A DNA stretch of 64,000 bases from Cryptomeria japonica (taxonomy: Eukaryota > Streptophyta > Pinopsida > Cupressales > Cupressaceae): contig NC_081407.1 of assembly GCF_030272615.1 (NCBI RefSeq), positions 101,043,897 through 101,107,896 on the forward strand, read 5' to 3'. Positions 42,944-55,082 of this stretch are shown in pieces. Below the pieces are notes generated by a model, which did no database searches, was not told where the DNA came from, and was given only the letters and a program-made list of their open reading frames with translations. Both the position numbers and the translations under genes were made by a program. Position 1 is the first letter of the stretch. Each line of letters begins with the position of its first letter.

Positions 42944-45360
42944 ATCCCCATAAATCATATCATTTTTTATGCAGGATCAAGATTGGATTCACGTGGGAAT
43001 GTTTTTTTAGCGAATGAGGAACTTTCATTGGCGCATTTGGGGAAAACAATAGCGATTTTGATGTATTGTTTAGTGCATCAAACCCTTTTTCTAGTGCATT
43101 CAAACTCTTTGTTAGTGCATACTACTTCAGATTTCTTTCATGTGCATCGGGATAATAGTGTACCACATTCGGTGATCAGTGTAGCACTTAGGGAGCATTC
43201 TGTAGCGAATCTATGACTTTCTGTAGTGCTTCTATGCAAAAGCTCAGTATGTGACCCTATTAGAAACTAGAAAAACATAATTTGTAATAGAAGTATAGAT
43301 TAGGCTTGGATAAGCTCACCTCAGAGTTAAAATTTTTCACTAACTGTTTGTCGTAGGTTACTAATCTTTGTTTGCATGTTGAAGGAGTTTACTTAGGCAT
43401 TTAATTATTTTTGTTTCTAGCCTTTTGGTTAGTTTAAAAATAGTTCATTTTCATGTTGGCTAAAAAGAACTACAAACTCACTTCCTTTTTTCTCGTTAAA
43501 AGGAATTACAAACTCACTTCCTTTTTGCTAGTTAAAAAGAACTACAAACTCACTTCCTTTGGCTGGTTAAAAAGAACAAAAAACTTGCTTTTTAGTTTGC
43601 AAAGGGTAAAAAGATCACATTTTCCTTTGGTGCATAAAACAAACTCATTTTCATTTTGCAAAGGATAAAAAGAACCTCACTTATTATTTTCTGCAAAGCA
43701 AAGGAGTTTTTCATTTCGCGACTTTCCTTTTGTTGACCAACATCATGATTTATTTTGTTGACCAGGATTTCACTTTCTTAGATAGAAAACATTTTTCTAT
43801 GAAGAGTTAAAAATAACACCATGCCTTTTGGAGCAGTATCTCCAAATAGAAAGTTAGAAAATCATTGCTTTGAAGGTTAAAAACAACACTTATTTTCTTT
43901 GTCTCAAAAGTGGAAGGTATATGCTCTCCCCTTAATTGGGTGATCAAAAAGCCAAACCACTCTTAAAATATTTCTTTACTTCAAGCATTTTAAATCCTTT
44001 AGCAGGCTTTCCCTCCTGAGTTGCTCTTAGAGAGCCATTAATGGCCAGTGCAAGGGGAATGACCTAAGTGGGAAATGACTTTATCGGCAAGTGTTCCAAC
44101 CCACTATAATCAAATGTGGAGGCTGACAAAATTCCCCTTCAATGTTTTTTCTCAGCTATTATCCTTCCCCCAGTATCTTCAAGATACGTAAAGTCTTTGT
44201 TCTAAAGATTGGGAAGCCTTTTGAGGGAGTTTATCACTGAAGATCGAATGAAAGCCTAATTAAAAAATCTTAGCATTAGAAGCTTTGAGCCGAGTCAGTA
44301 ACCAGACATCTTCAATATCATAGTGCAAGGGTGGGAAAGAATCCGCCCCCAAGATCACTCACCATATATCTCCCAAGATAACTACTAAATTGTGAAGAAA
44401 TTCACTTTGAGTTAATTTTTGGCAAAAGGCAAACAAATAAGCGCCCTCTAGGGGGTGACAAGGTTGTTTGAGTTGACAGAGTATCGAGACTAGTGGTGTA
44501 TGATATTGTTCATGACCCTTGAATAAAGAGTCTACTTGATTTGTCTTATTTGTTATCTAAACCAGTGAAAACATTGAGGATTTGAACACATCCTCATGGA
44601 ACATACACTACTTGTTTAGCATAGGCAAAAATTGTTATCTCTTCCATCCATCAAAATCATAAGTGTTAGTTTTCGAAACAACAAAAACAAAGAAATCAAG
44701 AAAGTTGATGCATATGAGCAACATCCTAGTGCATAGCAACCATTCCATAGCGCGTTTGAACTAAACCTTAGCGCTTTCATCAATCAAATTAGCGCATAAC
44801 CAGTATCATACTAGTGAAATTTCCAGTAGCATTTTATAGCATCAATCTAGCACATTTAGACATCAGCATAGCGCATTCAAGACATATCATAGCACTTTTA
44901 GTCCAAACAACAATGCATAATCGAGACATATTAGCGCATAACCCATCCAGAGCAGTCATTTTCAAACATTCCAAGACAACGTGTAGGAGAGGTAGCATAT
45001 CACATAGAGAGATTTTTGTTGTGCATATTGAACATTCTTTAGCGCATTTAGTCCCCCTCTTAGCGCATGATCAAAACTTAGAAAAATAGAGAGAAAATCA
45101 AGCACCTTGAGAAAATTTTATCGACAGTTTCACATACCCTTTCAGGTCCTTTAGCAAACTCAGTTGCCAAATTTCAAATCCAATCATCAGTAATAAAAAT
45201 TCCAAACTCAACAAAATGCTCTTAGAATGAGTTTTTCAAATCATCAACTAGATTGAGATAAGACTTCATCCAACAAAATCAGGAAGTATCAGAAACAATT
45301 ATCAAAGTTTCACCATCCAATGGATTCTATCAAAAACAAATACCTAGTTTAATCCTTAAG
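42944..45360 (+). other. TE10 untranslated leader with three repeat arrays
   Basis: No supported gene in 2.4 kb. It contains two clusters of a TAGYGCAT-type motif (43020-43235 and 44720-45075) and a 36-bp tandem repeat (43459-43600). Small ORFs over these arrays are by-products of repeats. Confidence 0.65.
43459..43600. repeat. 36-bp tandem repeat in TE10 leader
   Basis: Three close copies of AAAAAGAACTACAAACTCAC plus TTCCTTTT...GTT, with a degenerate fourth. Related AAAAGAAC words continue to 43680. Confidence 0.85.
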
Positions 45361-47560
45361 TTGTTAAATCAAGTTTCCATATCATTTGACACAACGAATC
45401 TAACTAAACCTCTACTTGATAAAGAAAACTTGAGTATTCAAATGAAGTATCCAAATCCAACATCAACATCAACATTTGATCATTCATGTATGACCACTCC
45501 TCATATTTTGAGAAGAACAAGTCTTCATCACAAAACTAAGTTGAAGAAGAGACAACCTAGTTCTAAGGAACTTGCGAGAAGGAATAAATTTGTCTACATC
45601 GATCGTCAACTCTTTGCATCACATTGTGCATTCTTGCATCACATGCGATTGCATATCCAAGGCAAAATAAATGAGTTTGACAAGGAACCTTTGAGAAGGA
45701 GGGCTTACATTTAGAAAGCGGCATTTAACCAATGCCTAAATCATGGAGGAAGGATCAACCTTTCTTTATTCCCATAGTTCTATATCACATATAACGAAGC
45801 TCAACCTAAACCGCCAACACCACCTAGAACTCCCATAGAAGATGAAGAATTCATCATGGTAGAAATTTACTAAATTCCCATTGTCACTCGATCTCAGAGA
45901 AGGAAAGAAAGAGAATCACAACTAGAATCAAGTATGGGTCATATATTATCCAACCCTTTTGATGAGTATGCCAATATGGGTGAAACAAAGATCACTGAGG
46001 AATTTCTCCATGAGTGTCAACAAAACCCATCACTCCAAAGGCTCATGGAAAGACTTATTGAAGCAGACAAGGAAAAATTTATACTCATGCTAACTAGCAA
46101 AAGAGTTAAACTTCCTGAAGATTTTGATATCAAAAACTTAAGGAATATAGATGAAATAATTTTAAGAACAAGGTCTAGAAATCATGCCTATCAAGACCAA
46201 CAAAGAGAAGAAACACATGACCCAGAAAACATACATGAGAAAGACAAAACCCATGAACACAACCATGCCTACAATTAGGATAATCTTAATGAGAGAGAGG
46301 AATCTCTCCCTCAAAGTACAAATGCACCCATGGTTGCTCTTACACAATAAATCCAAACACTGCAAAGACAAATGCAGGACATGCAATAAGGAACCATGGT
46401 GTGATACTGCTTGGACGAGATCTGTCCTTATCCTTTTGACAGGAGATTGAACATGGTACCTTTTCCCCCAAATTCAAATATAAAAGTATGATAAGTACGA
46501 TGGTAAAAGTGATCCTCTTGATCATGTTCAAGAATTTTGTACTATAAGCCTAGATTTTTCTCATGGTGACACTTACTTAATGAGACTATTCCCAAGAAGT
46601 TTGGGAGGGAAAACCATGGAGTGGTTGTCTAAACTTACACCTCCCATTAGATCATTTGATGAGTTGGTAAATAAATCTATCATGTAATACTCCTATAACA
46701 TTCAACATGCAATCACCATGCTGGATGTGTGTAACACCAAACAAAAGAACAATGAAACATTCATGGTGTTTCTTCAATGGTGGAGACACATGGTTTCAAG
46801 ATATCCTTGAGACATGCCTGAAAAAGAAAAGATGGAGATATTTATTGATAATATAAATAGTTAGATGAGTTATCAACTCAAACTCCAATGCATACCATCT
46901 TTTGCCAAGTTCATAGAAAATGAAATCCAAGTGGAAGAAGCCTACATCAAGAAAGGAACATTGAAGTTATTTAAGAAAGGAGTTAACTCGTCAAACACTA
47001 AACCCTTTAACAATCAAAATAACAACAACACTTTAGACAAATATAGATTTTGGACAAGGTACAAAAATGTTGATAATGATGAGGTTTATGCTAATAATGT
47101 AAAATCCAAACAACCAGTGTTGGATTTATCGAGTAACCCACCATCCCCCCCCCCCCCCCAAAAAAAAAGTGTTAATCAAGTCACTAACACTTATCCACAA
47201 AATACCAATAAAGGCACTTCAACATCAAACACCAACAACACTAACTAAGGCAACAACAATATCCAAGGAAACAATACTAACTGGGGGAATAATGCAAACC
47301 AAAGAGGCAACACCAATTCTTTTCTATATAGATGCATCTACACATAATTAGGGAGAACCTTAGAGTCAGTGTTTTGAGAACTCTTGGAGAATAAGATTAT
47401 TACATTGCCAGCCATAAACAAATTTGAACCCCAAGTCAAACCACCTTGGTGTAATGAGTTGCATTTATGTGATTTTCATTGAAATAAAGGACATCACACA
47501 AATGATTGCATGAGGCTTAAGAACATCATTTAGGACATGATCGATAGAGGCGATTTAATA
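45361..47560 (+). pseudogene. TE10 Gag remnant
   Basis: Degenerate Gag in at least three frames. Pieces are 45361-45714 (117 codons, basic), 45934-46278 (MGHILSNPFDEYANMGETKI..., acidic), then a capsid-like part near 46490-46860 with KYDGKSDPLDHVQEF, HGDTYLMRLFPRSLGGKTMEW and FDELVNKSIM, and 46865-47248 with an Asn/Pro-rich tail interrupted by a C-run (47146-47159). The part near 47450-47530 (WCNELHLCDFH..KGHHTNDC) looks like a degraded zinc motif. Stops occur roughly every 100-300 bp. Confidence 0.8.
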
Positions 47561-47859
47561 GTTGATGGTCACAAAACAAAGGGTGGCCATGATACCTTTA
47601 AAACCCCTCTTCCAAATTACAAGGGAGTAGCTTCAACATCAAACGATACCGGAGGAGCTCATATAAATAACATATAATAACACCATCAATCACATATTGA
47701 TAGATGACAACCAAATAAATGTCATAAATATCAAGGACAAACAAGAACATGTGTTGATCGATATGACAACCAGAACACAAAAATACATCTTGAAAGGGAA
47801 TACATCAACATCCACAACTATCCCCAAGACTCAATATAACTTGGTTGATCAACTACAGA

Positions 47860-48264
47860 GAACTCCTGCTTAGATATCCATACTTGAGTTTCTCAAACTC
47901 TTTCCAAAACACAAAGATATCTTAGAGCAAGCACTTATTGAAATAAACGTTCCTAAAGATCTAGACATTGATCGATTCCAAGCCATGGTGGCTCATACGA
48001 CAGGGCCTCATAATCTTACCTTTTCCAAACAAGATGATGTCTCCTTGATCCATTCTCATAACACTATGCTCCATATAAAAGTCTTAGTCTATAAACATCG
48101 AGTAAAAAGAGTGTTAATAGATGGAGGAGTTGGTCTCAATATCTGTACTTTAAAACTTATCTATGCATTGGGCTTCTCTGAGCAATTTATTGATCCAAAC
48201 AAGAAGATCACCATCAAGGCCTATGATGATGAAGAAAGGTCATCCAAAGGAACATTGATACTAC
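47860..48264 (+). pseudogene. TE10 protease, part 1
   Basis: From about 47880 the frame reads ISILEFLKLFPKHKDILEQA and INVPKDLDIDRFQAMVAHTT, the block before protease in Tat elements (TE7 has ISLWDLIQTS...). It then has KRVLIDGGVGLNICTLKLIY with the retropepsin Asp near 48120 in D-G-G. It is cut at 48264 by TE11 and resumes at 56335. Confidence 0.88.
48260..48264 (+). repeat. TE11 target site duplication, left copy (ACTAC)
   Basis: ACTAC precedes TE11 and recurs at 56335-56339; the TE10 protease frame continues across when one copy is discounted. Confidence 0.92.
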
Positions 48265-49522
48265 TGTAAAGCGGAAAATCGAACCCTAGGTGTTCCCCCA
48301 CTCCAAGGAGAGAGAAAGGAGGTCACTCGGATTGACGGTTTTCACTTAGGAGAGACTTTACATTCAAAAGAGGGGTTGAAACTCATAGGATCCAATCCCA
48401 CACAATGCAAGATTGAATTCTAAATGAGTTTCAAGGGTTGAGACAGCAAGGATACCCTCTTTTGTAAAGAATGTAGATAGAACGATTGAACTAGGAGTGT
48501 ATGTAAAAGTAGGAAAGATTCGCTTGTAGACAGAGATAGAGACACGAGATGAAGTTGCGGACCTAAAATTAGCAATAAAATGTTGAGACGATGCTGTCCT
48601 GCAAGTTTGAGCAAACGTTGATGGGACGATGGCACCCAAAGTGCACACAGTCCTCCGAAAAATCTGTGAAACGAAGGGGGATCTATTTGTCTCTGCACAA
48701 GGATTCCAGATCTTCAATTACAGCCACGTACTTACAACCTACACACAGAAAAGAGAGGATGATTGGGGGGTTAGGGATTAGGGGTTTTCCTTTAGGTCAA
48801 ACCCTGGTTTTGGAATTAACTAAGAAATGAGAATGCTGTAAATGTGAATGTTTGCAATGTAATCAAGTACTGATACCTTGTTGTAAGAATATTTGTATTC
48901 TTACATGCGAAGGTGTAATGATGTTGTATGTTGTGTGTTGTAGGTGATCTCCTCTTCAATGGTTGAATCCTTGTCTTGAATGCAACACCTAGCCTTGAAT
49001 GGAGACCTAGAATGCTCAATTTCTTGAAGGAATGCTTGAATGTTTGAATATTTGAATGTTTGAATGTTTGCCTATCACTTCCGCCTCTTGCACACATATG
49101 TTTTTCCTCCTTTTCTGGGAGGGAAATGTAGTTTATATACTTGTCAATTAGGGTTAGGAGATTGATTTTTCTGACCTTAGGCCAACCTAGGAGCATTATT
49201 TTCCAAATTGCAAACTTGAAGACCCAATGCCCAATAAGAGACCAGGCACAAAATAGGGCCAGGGACTAGGGCATTGGGCACCATGGTCCTGAGGGACCAG
49301 GGTGCTAGGCACCATGGTCTTGAAGGACCAGGGCGTTGGGCACCATGGTCTCACCTCTCGGGACAGCAGGGTGCACGGAGGATCAGGCCAAGGTGCAGAA
49401 AGATGTAGTTTTTGATGTCGTAAATAGGTTTCGAGGTCTCCATTCAGGTTCAACGTTGCGCTACCATCGTGAAGACCCCAATGCAATTGAAATTACAAGT
49501 GTCACAATTTTACGACGCTACA
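48265..49522 (-). repeat. TE11 3' LTR
   Basis: On the + strand TGTAAAGCGGAAAATCG...ACGACGCTACA; in element orientation it starts TGTAGCGTCGTAAAATTG, nearly the same first 18 bases as TE7. It holds the hairpin (48624-48653), a minus-strand TATA (TATATAAAC, about 49130) and three tandem palindromes (49262-49350). Confidence 0.93.
49262..49350. repeat. Tandem imperfect palindromes in TE11 3' LTR
   Basis: Three units at 49262-49289, 49293-49319 and 49324-49350, each of form GGAC(C/T)AGGG..(T/C)GGGCACCATGGTC. Each half is nearly complementary to the other. The 5' LTR has the same set at 56073-56163. Confidence 0.8.
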
Positions 49523-50274
49523 TTTAGCCCCCACTTTAGTGGGATTATAAGCGTACGCCCATACTTCTGGTAAAGTACAAGGAAACAACATTGAAAGACT
49601 TTCACCACGTCAAGGAGGCAATATACACAAAGCCCCCAGTGGACTAAGGATCTTATGAATTTGATTGACAAAGTAAAAGGGAAGATCACGAGGGAGAACC
49701 ATGACTAATAGTAGTAAGGTTCCCTCACTATGAGTCATGCAAGAATAATACCAAAAATATTCAAGGCAAAGCTAAGTTCGCCAAGAAATTTTTAAGAATC
49801 TTGAAGAGATATGGATGGAGTATATGCCCCCTGCGTTAAACCGATCACACATGCCTCATCGGGGGTGATTGCTTTAAGGTAGTGATACACATAAGAAATG
49901 AGAAGGGAAAGGAGCATGTTATCACAAAGATTTAGCCCCCAAGTGTGAGATAAACCCAAGGATAATAGACATAAAACACAAATCACGAGGTGACTTCACT
50001 TTCCTTGGGGTTAGTATGTTGTATGATAATTCATGTATATCATATGTATGTATGCATAATTGTTCTTCATTCCCCAATCAAGGAAGGTCACCTAGAAGAA
50101 GGGAACACATGTGTCTTTTGAGTCAACATGAGAGAGACCAAAAGAGATCTCAATGCTTTGCATCATCCTCAAGTAGACAACACTAAGGACAACAAATAGA
50201 AGAATGAGAATAACACATAGAAGAAGTAACAAAAGATATCAAGAGAGGAGGAGAGAGTTTGTTGTGCTAATGAA
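49523..50274 (-). other. TE11 3' untranslated region and polypurine tract
   Basis: The inverted tract TTTAGCCCCCACTTTAGTGG (49523-49542) adjoins the LTR. The next 350 bp are shared with TE5 (12870-13235). No coding seen. Confidence 0.75.
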
Positions 50275-51078
50275 CTAGTCTAGCACGTCATCCACCCCCC
50301 GATCTTGCTGATCAATATTTCGGGAAGGCAAGAAACACGCTAGAGGAGGAACATCCAACACAGCAGATGGAGCTATCACAAGATCCAAACAAGGGCTATG
50401 TTCATGTTCCAAGCCACATTGTTCTTGTCTAGGAGCTAAGATAAGTGCTTTAGAAAATTCATTAGATAAATGGTTATCAATATCAAGATATTCATATTCA
50501 CTATTAGAAGCAAGAGAAATAACATTTTCATCATGAATAACATTTTCATATATATCATCATCAAGATTTATAAAAATAAAATCTTTAACTCGCACAGGAT
50601 AAAAACCATCATGCATCTTATGCTTAGGAGATTTTGGCTCAATTTTTGGTTGAGGAGAAAATGGAATAATACTAGCTGAAGGTGTTTTTGGGGATTGCAA
50701 AGTTTGAGAAGCAGCTGCACGAGCTCTAAGATGATGCTTTCATCAGCGTTCACGCGCAAAACGATTTCGTCTAGTCTTAGTAGGAAGTTGAGAAGATTGA
50801 GGAGGAGGAATGTTCTCATCCTTATCACTTGGGTGTTTAGGTTGTGGTCTCTTAGGTTGGATAATAGGAGAAGAGGAAGGTCTCTTCTCTTTATAAGAGG
50901 AAGGAGGAGGAACTGCTCCATATAAAGGAGGAATATTTGGTTTAGGAAGGAGACCAAGTCCATCATGACGAGGAGGTATAGGTCTACTTTTAGAAAGTTT
51001 ATTAGACATAGAAATAGTCACATCCATAGGAATGGGTTGGGAATCTTCTTGAGGAAAGACATTAGTTTTATCTATCAA
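50275..51078 (-). pseudogene. TE11 C-terminal Pro-rich and acidic ORF part
   Basis: Two open stretches in the same frame as the protease-like ORF: 51078-50743 (Pro/Lys/Ser-rich, ending TKTRRNRFARER at a TGA) and 50700-50275 (FYPVRVKDFIFINLDDDIYE, then an acidic part, ending RNIDQQDRGVDDVLD). The single TGA at 50743-50745 and a TGA at 51127 separate what was probably one C-terminal extension. No known domain recognised. Confidence 0.65.
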
Positions 51079-51126
51079 AGGAAGAACTTCCTTCTCAAGA
51101 ATGATAGGAATATCAAGTTTGGGTGT

Positions 51127-51753
51127 TCAAGGTTCACTTAGAGATAGGATCATATCTTTTTTCCACTTTTGATAAGATTTGAAAAGATGATCACTTCGCG
51201 GTGGAAGAGATTGGAATTGTTTAGACCAAAAATAATCAATAGGAACGCTAGGAGTTCTTTCAGCTGGTTTAAAGAGACTATGATTGACAGTAACAACTTC
51301 ACCATTATGGGGAAATTTCAAACACTTGTGAATAGGAGAAGCAATAGCTTTCATGGAAGATAGCCAAGGATAGCCTAGCTTCACATGAAATTGTTCAGAT
51401 GATGGAATAATAGCAAAGCTCACATCAAGGGATTTGTTATGGACCTCAATAGGTAATGTAATAGAACCAATTGTAGGAGAAGAAAATGCATCAAATAATT
51501 TCACAACCACATTTGTTTTGTCATAGATCACTTGATTCAATTGCAAAGTAAAAATAAATTCTTCAGTAATAACATTAACCATGCAAGAAGGATCGATAAG
51601 CACTCCACGGAAAGGTGTATTCTTGACTTTTGCAACTATATATAAAGGACCATTAGGTGCCCTGATAGTTTCACTGGAATCAAATGTGATGGAAGGTTCT
51701 TTAGGGATTTTCTGCTGCTCTACAAAGTTAATCACATTCGGAGTCATAGACAC
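51127..51753 (-). pseudogene. TE11 retropepsin-like domain, active site altered
   Basis: A 208-codon frame: PLYIVAKVKNTPFRGVLID, then PSCMVNVI where retropepsins have D-(T/S/G)-G, followed by ITLPIEVHNKSLDVSFAII and KLGYPWLSSMKAIAS with HKCLKFPHNG, a normal retropepsin second half (compare LLLGRPWIHSMQAVPS in TE7). Asp54 is kept but the next two residues are Pro-Ser, so catalysis is doubtful. It overlaps the Gag frame by 10 bp in a different frame, so either a frameshift site or a mutation separates them. Confidence 0.82.
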
Positions 51754-53706
51754 AAGACCATTAGGTGAGAAAGAGGAACCATTATCTCAATCACATTAGA
51801 GGTATGAGAAGGTAATGGATCAATAAAAATCTTAAGATTTTGGTTAGGAAGAGCTATAGATGTGTTGCCTTTATCATTCACACCTGAAATAGAGATAGTA
51901 TTATTATCAATCAAATCTTGAATTTTACCTTTTAAAGCAAAACATTTTTCAGTATCATGCCTAGGTTGATGATGAAATTGATAATAGGGTGAATTAATCT
52001 TTGCAAGATCTATTTGCTTTATAGGAGGGAGAGTAAGCACATTTTGTTCCAATAACTTATTCATAATACTATGCAATGATTTATTCAAAGGAGTAAACTC
52101 TCTTTCTTTCTTGAAAAATTTAGAAATAGGAGGCACACCTGATGCTGCATTCACATTGTTGTTGGTGATGTTTTCATTGAACTTAACGAACCCTCTGTTC
52201 AGTTTAAACTTCCCAAATGGTTGTTGACTACTATCACCCTTATCACTCGGAGCCATATGATTTGCTTGTTCCATTTGACTCACAGTCAGTTGATAATTGT
52301 GAAGAGTTGCACACAATTGTTGGAAAGAAGTAAACTCAGAAAACAAAAGTTTTTCTCTAATATCTTTTTGTAAATTAGAAATAAAGATTCTTTGAATATC
52401 ATTGTCAGGTATTGGAAAAGAAATTTGAGCACACAAATGCTTATATCTACCAATGAAATCAGTCACTTTTTCTTTAACACCTTGTTTACAATGCATTAAA
52501 TCAATCAAAGTAACTTTAGGACTTATATTGTTTTGAAATTGTTGAATAAAAGCATTTGCAAGTTGTTGGAAAGAAGTAATAGAATAGGAAGGCAATGAGC
52601 AATACCATTGTAGAGCCTTATCTCTTAATGTTCTAGTAAACAGTTTTGCAAGCAACCTTTGGTCATGAGCAAAATCAGTACATATTGTTTGAAAGGTCTT
52701 ACCATGTGTTAGAGGATCACCTTTACCATCATAAAGCTCCAACTACAGGATTTCAACATGCTTAGGGGGGATAGCTCAAACAATGTCAAGAGAAAGTGGG
52801 CTCGCAACATCAAATGTGGGCACACTAAACTTAGACTGATTCATAAAGGCAATTTGTTGTTGTAACGAAGAGACAGTTTGTGCAAGATTGTTAATGGTCA
52901 CTTCATTCGAAGAGTTCATATTAGACATGTTAGATTGTGATGGAGGTATTATGTTATTGAAAGAAGGTATTGATTGAGAGTAAGGTGGCGGGACACTATG
53001 ATAGTTAGTCATAGGAGATGACTGGAAAGAAGGAACACTACAAGGAGGAATGGAATGGTTGAAATGAATTTCCCCCTTGCGTCATGTTCATTTGTGGAGA
53101 TGTAATAGGGACACTCATTGAAGGAATGAATGAAGAAGTTGGATTGAATGAAGGAAGAGGGTTGATTGAAGAGGAAGGATTGCCCCCATGACTAGTGATC
53201 ATAGGTGGAATGTTTTGTATTGAAGTAGTCATTATGTTTGATGTAAAAGTAGGTATACTAGCAATAGAAGTTGTCAAAGGGATAGAATGATTGACATGAG
53301 TAGGAGGTTGTGTATAACCTAAAGTTTTGGTACAACTCTTCATAGGCATCACATTCGAATCCATGATGTGTGCAATTCTACGCAAAATATCAATTCCATT
53401 CTTATCACTTTGAACCATACGTTTTAGACCCTCAATTAATGAAAGAGCTTGACTATTGGGGTATTCTTGAGACATCCATTGCTGAAAATCATCAAATTGG
53501 TTATCCAATTTCGAAAGTTGTTCTACAAAAACCTCATTGAGAGCTTCTTCATCATTAAGAGGATTAGAGGAATTACCCATGTCCTCGTTTAAAAGGCCAT
53601 TCAAATTAGGTTTCATCTCCTCGGTAATTAAACCTTGGAAAGACTTAATTCTAAGGCTTCGTCTAATGGGAATAGTGTAAGTAGGGCTTATTGTTGTAAA
53701 ACTCAT
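51744..53706 (-). pseudogene. TE11 Gag
   Basis: The first frame 53706-53038 (222 codons) starts MSFTTISPTYTIPIRRSLRI and has a helical acidic part (NEVFVEQLSKLDNQFDDFQQ) and a Ser/Pro/Thr/Met-rich stretch. A one-base shift near 53035 leads to 53012-52776, then TGA and TAG stops, then 52742-51744 (332 codons) with the retrotransposon Gag domain: LYDGKGDPLTHGKTFQTICT, RTLRDKALQWYCSLPSYSI, FQQLANAFIQQF, KEKVTDFIGRYKHLCAQISF and ISNLQKDIREKLLF. It ends with a HQPRHDTEKCFALKGKIQDL motif typical of plant gypsy Gag. It is the best preserved Gag of the window. Confidence 0.9.
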
Positions 53707-55082
53707 GCACTAGAGAGAGAGAGAAGATTTTGAATTTTGAAAAATAAAGTTGGCAAAATTGAACAATGAGATAATGATTATCCAATTTGAACTTTGTGAA
53801 AGAAGAGGGAAACACAACTTCCAAGAAAGGTAGGCACAATTGAAAAATTAGGGCCACGGGGGGTAGCTCTTAATTTTAATTGTTATCTTGAAAATTGAAA
53901 TCTTGAATTTTGAATTTATTTTTGAATTTAGAAGTAGCAAATTTCAATAAAATCAGCCAATCTCCTAGATTTAAGCTGTTAAATGCAATCATGACAATCT
54001 CCTGAAATTTCAAAAAAAATGTTGGGGACCATGGCGAACGGAGTGCACACGGTCCTTGCAACTTTTTTCAAAATTTTCAGGGATGAAGGTTATGATGATT
54101 TTAAAGCTAATCTGAAAAAATTGAGTGATTTTACGATCTGTAGATAGGCCAAATTAAAGTTGCAATCTCAAAATTGAATCCTACCAAGATTGTTGAAAAA
54201 TGCAAAATTTGAATTTTGAAAAAGAGAGGGAAACTGAAATTTTGAATTTTATGATTTTAGAGAGAATACTAAAAGCAATGCAAGCTTTGAAATTTAAAAG
54301 TTGACTCAATTTCATGCAAAATTCAATTTTGAAAGCGGAAATCAAAGTTGTTGCAATCAATCACTTAATTTCAAAAGTCACAAATTGCAAAAATTTGAAT
54401 AAAGCACTGAAACTTTGAATGAATGCCAACACACTTTTCAGATTTAGGATAGTAAGAAACACAATTTTAACACAAAATTTCAATTTCAACAATTTTTGAA
54501 TGATTAGAAGCCTTAATCCAAGCAATCACTAGACCAACTTTGACTTTAATTTTGAAAGTGTTAGAATTGATGAAATCAGCCAAGATTCTGGATTCTAGCA
54601 GAAAAAATATAGTAAGATCTAGCTCCCGAAATTTTGGAAAAAATGTCGGGGACAATGGCGCTCAGGGCGCACACGGTCCTCGCAAATTTTTTCAAAATTT
54701 TCAAGGATGAGAGATATTATGATTTTGTTGCGGAATCCAAAGTTACAGCCGATTTGGAGGTGTTTTGATCAGTGAAATCATCGGTCAAAGGTTGAATCAA
54801 GAGGGTTAAAAATTAGGGTTTTGACACTTAACCACTTAATTTTCAGAATTAAGGCACAAATATGAATTGATAATTTGCAATAGAAGGGTAGATCTCAAAT
54901 AAGCATTAACAATTAAACATTTCACAAGCTCAATTACTAAAAAGAAAATTTAAGGTTTTTTATGCAATTAACCTCTAAAATTTGCAAAAGATCAAACATG
55001 GAAATGTAATTAAGGAAGCAAAATTTTTAAGATCTAACCATGAATAATCAGAATTAGGATGTTCACGTCGGGTTCAGCAGAA
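53707..55082 (-). promoter_or_regulatory. TE11 leader with two extra hairpins and primer site
   Basis: No ORF of note. The primer site adjoins the 5' LTR: on the minus strand TGCTGAACCCGACGTGAAC (about 55059-55077), which matches the TE7 site TGGTGAACTCGACGTGAA with two changes. The hairpin motif occurs twice (54026-54055 and 54649-54679) with shared flanks TTTTTTCAAAATTTTCA(G/A)GGATGA. The rest is rich in TTTGAAATT and TTTTGAATTT words. Confidence 0.65.

Noticed and set aside
42935-43216. A 93-codon ORF after the TE10 primer site as the Gag start
   Set aside because: Its composition follows the TAGTGCAT array and it has no Gag feature; real Gag-like sequence begins about 2 kb later.
43459-43600. 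CRISPR-like array of 36-bp repeats
   Set aside because: The units are directly adjacent with no unique spacers, inside the leader of a plant retrotransposon.
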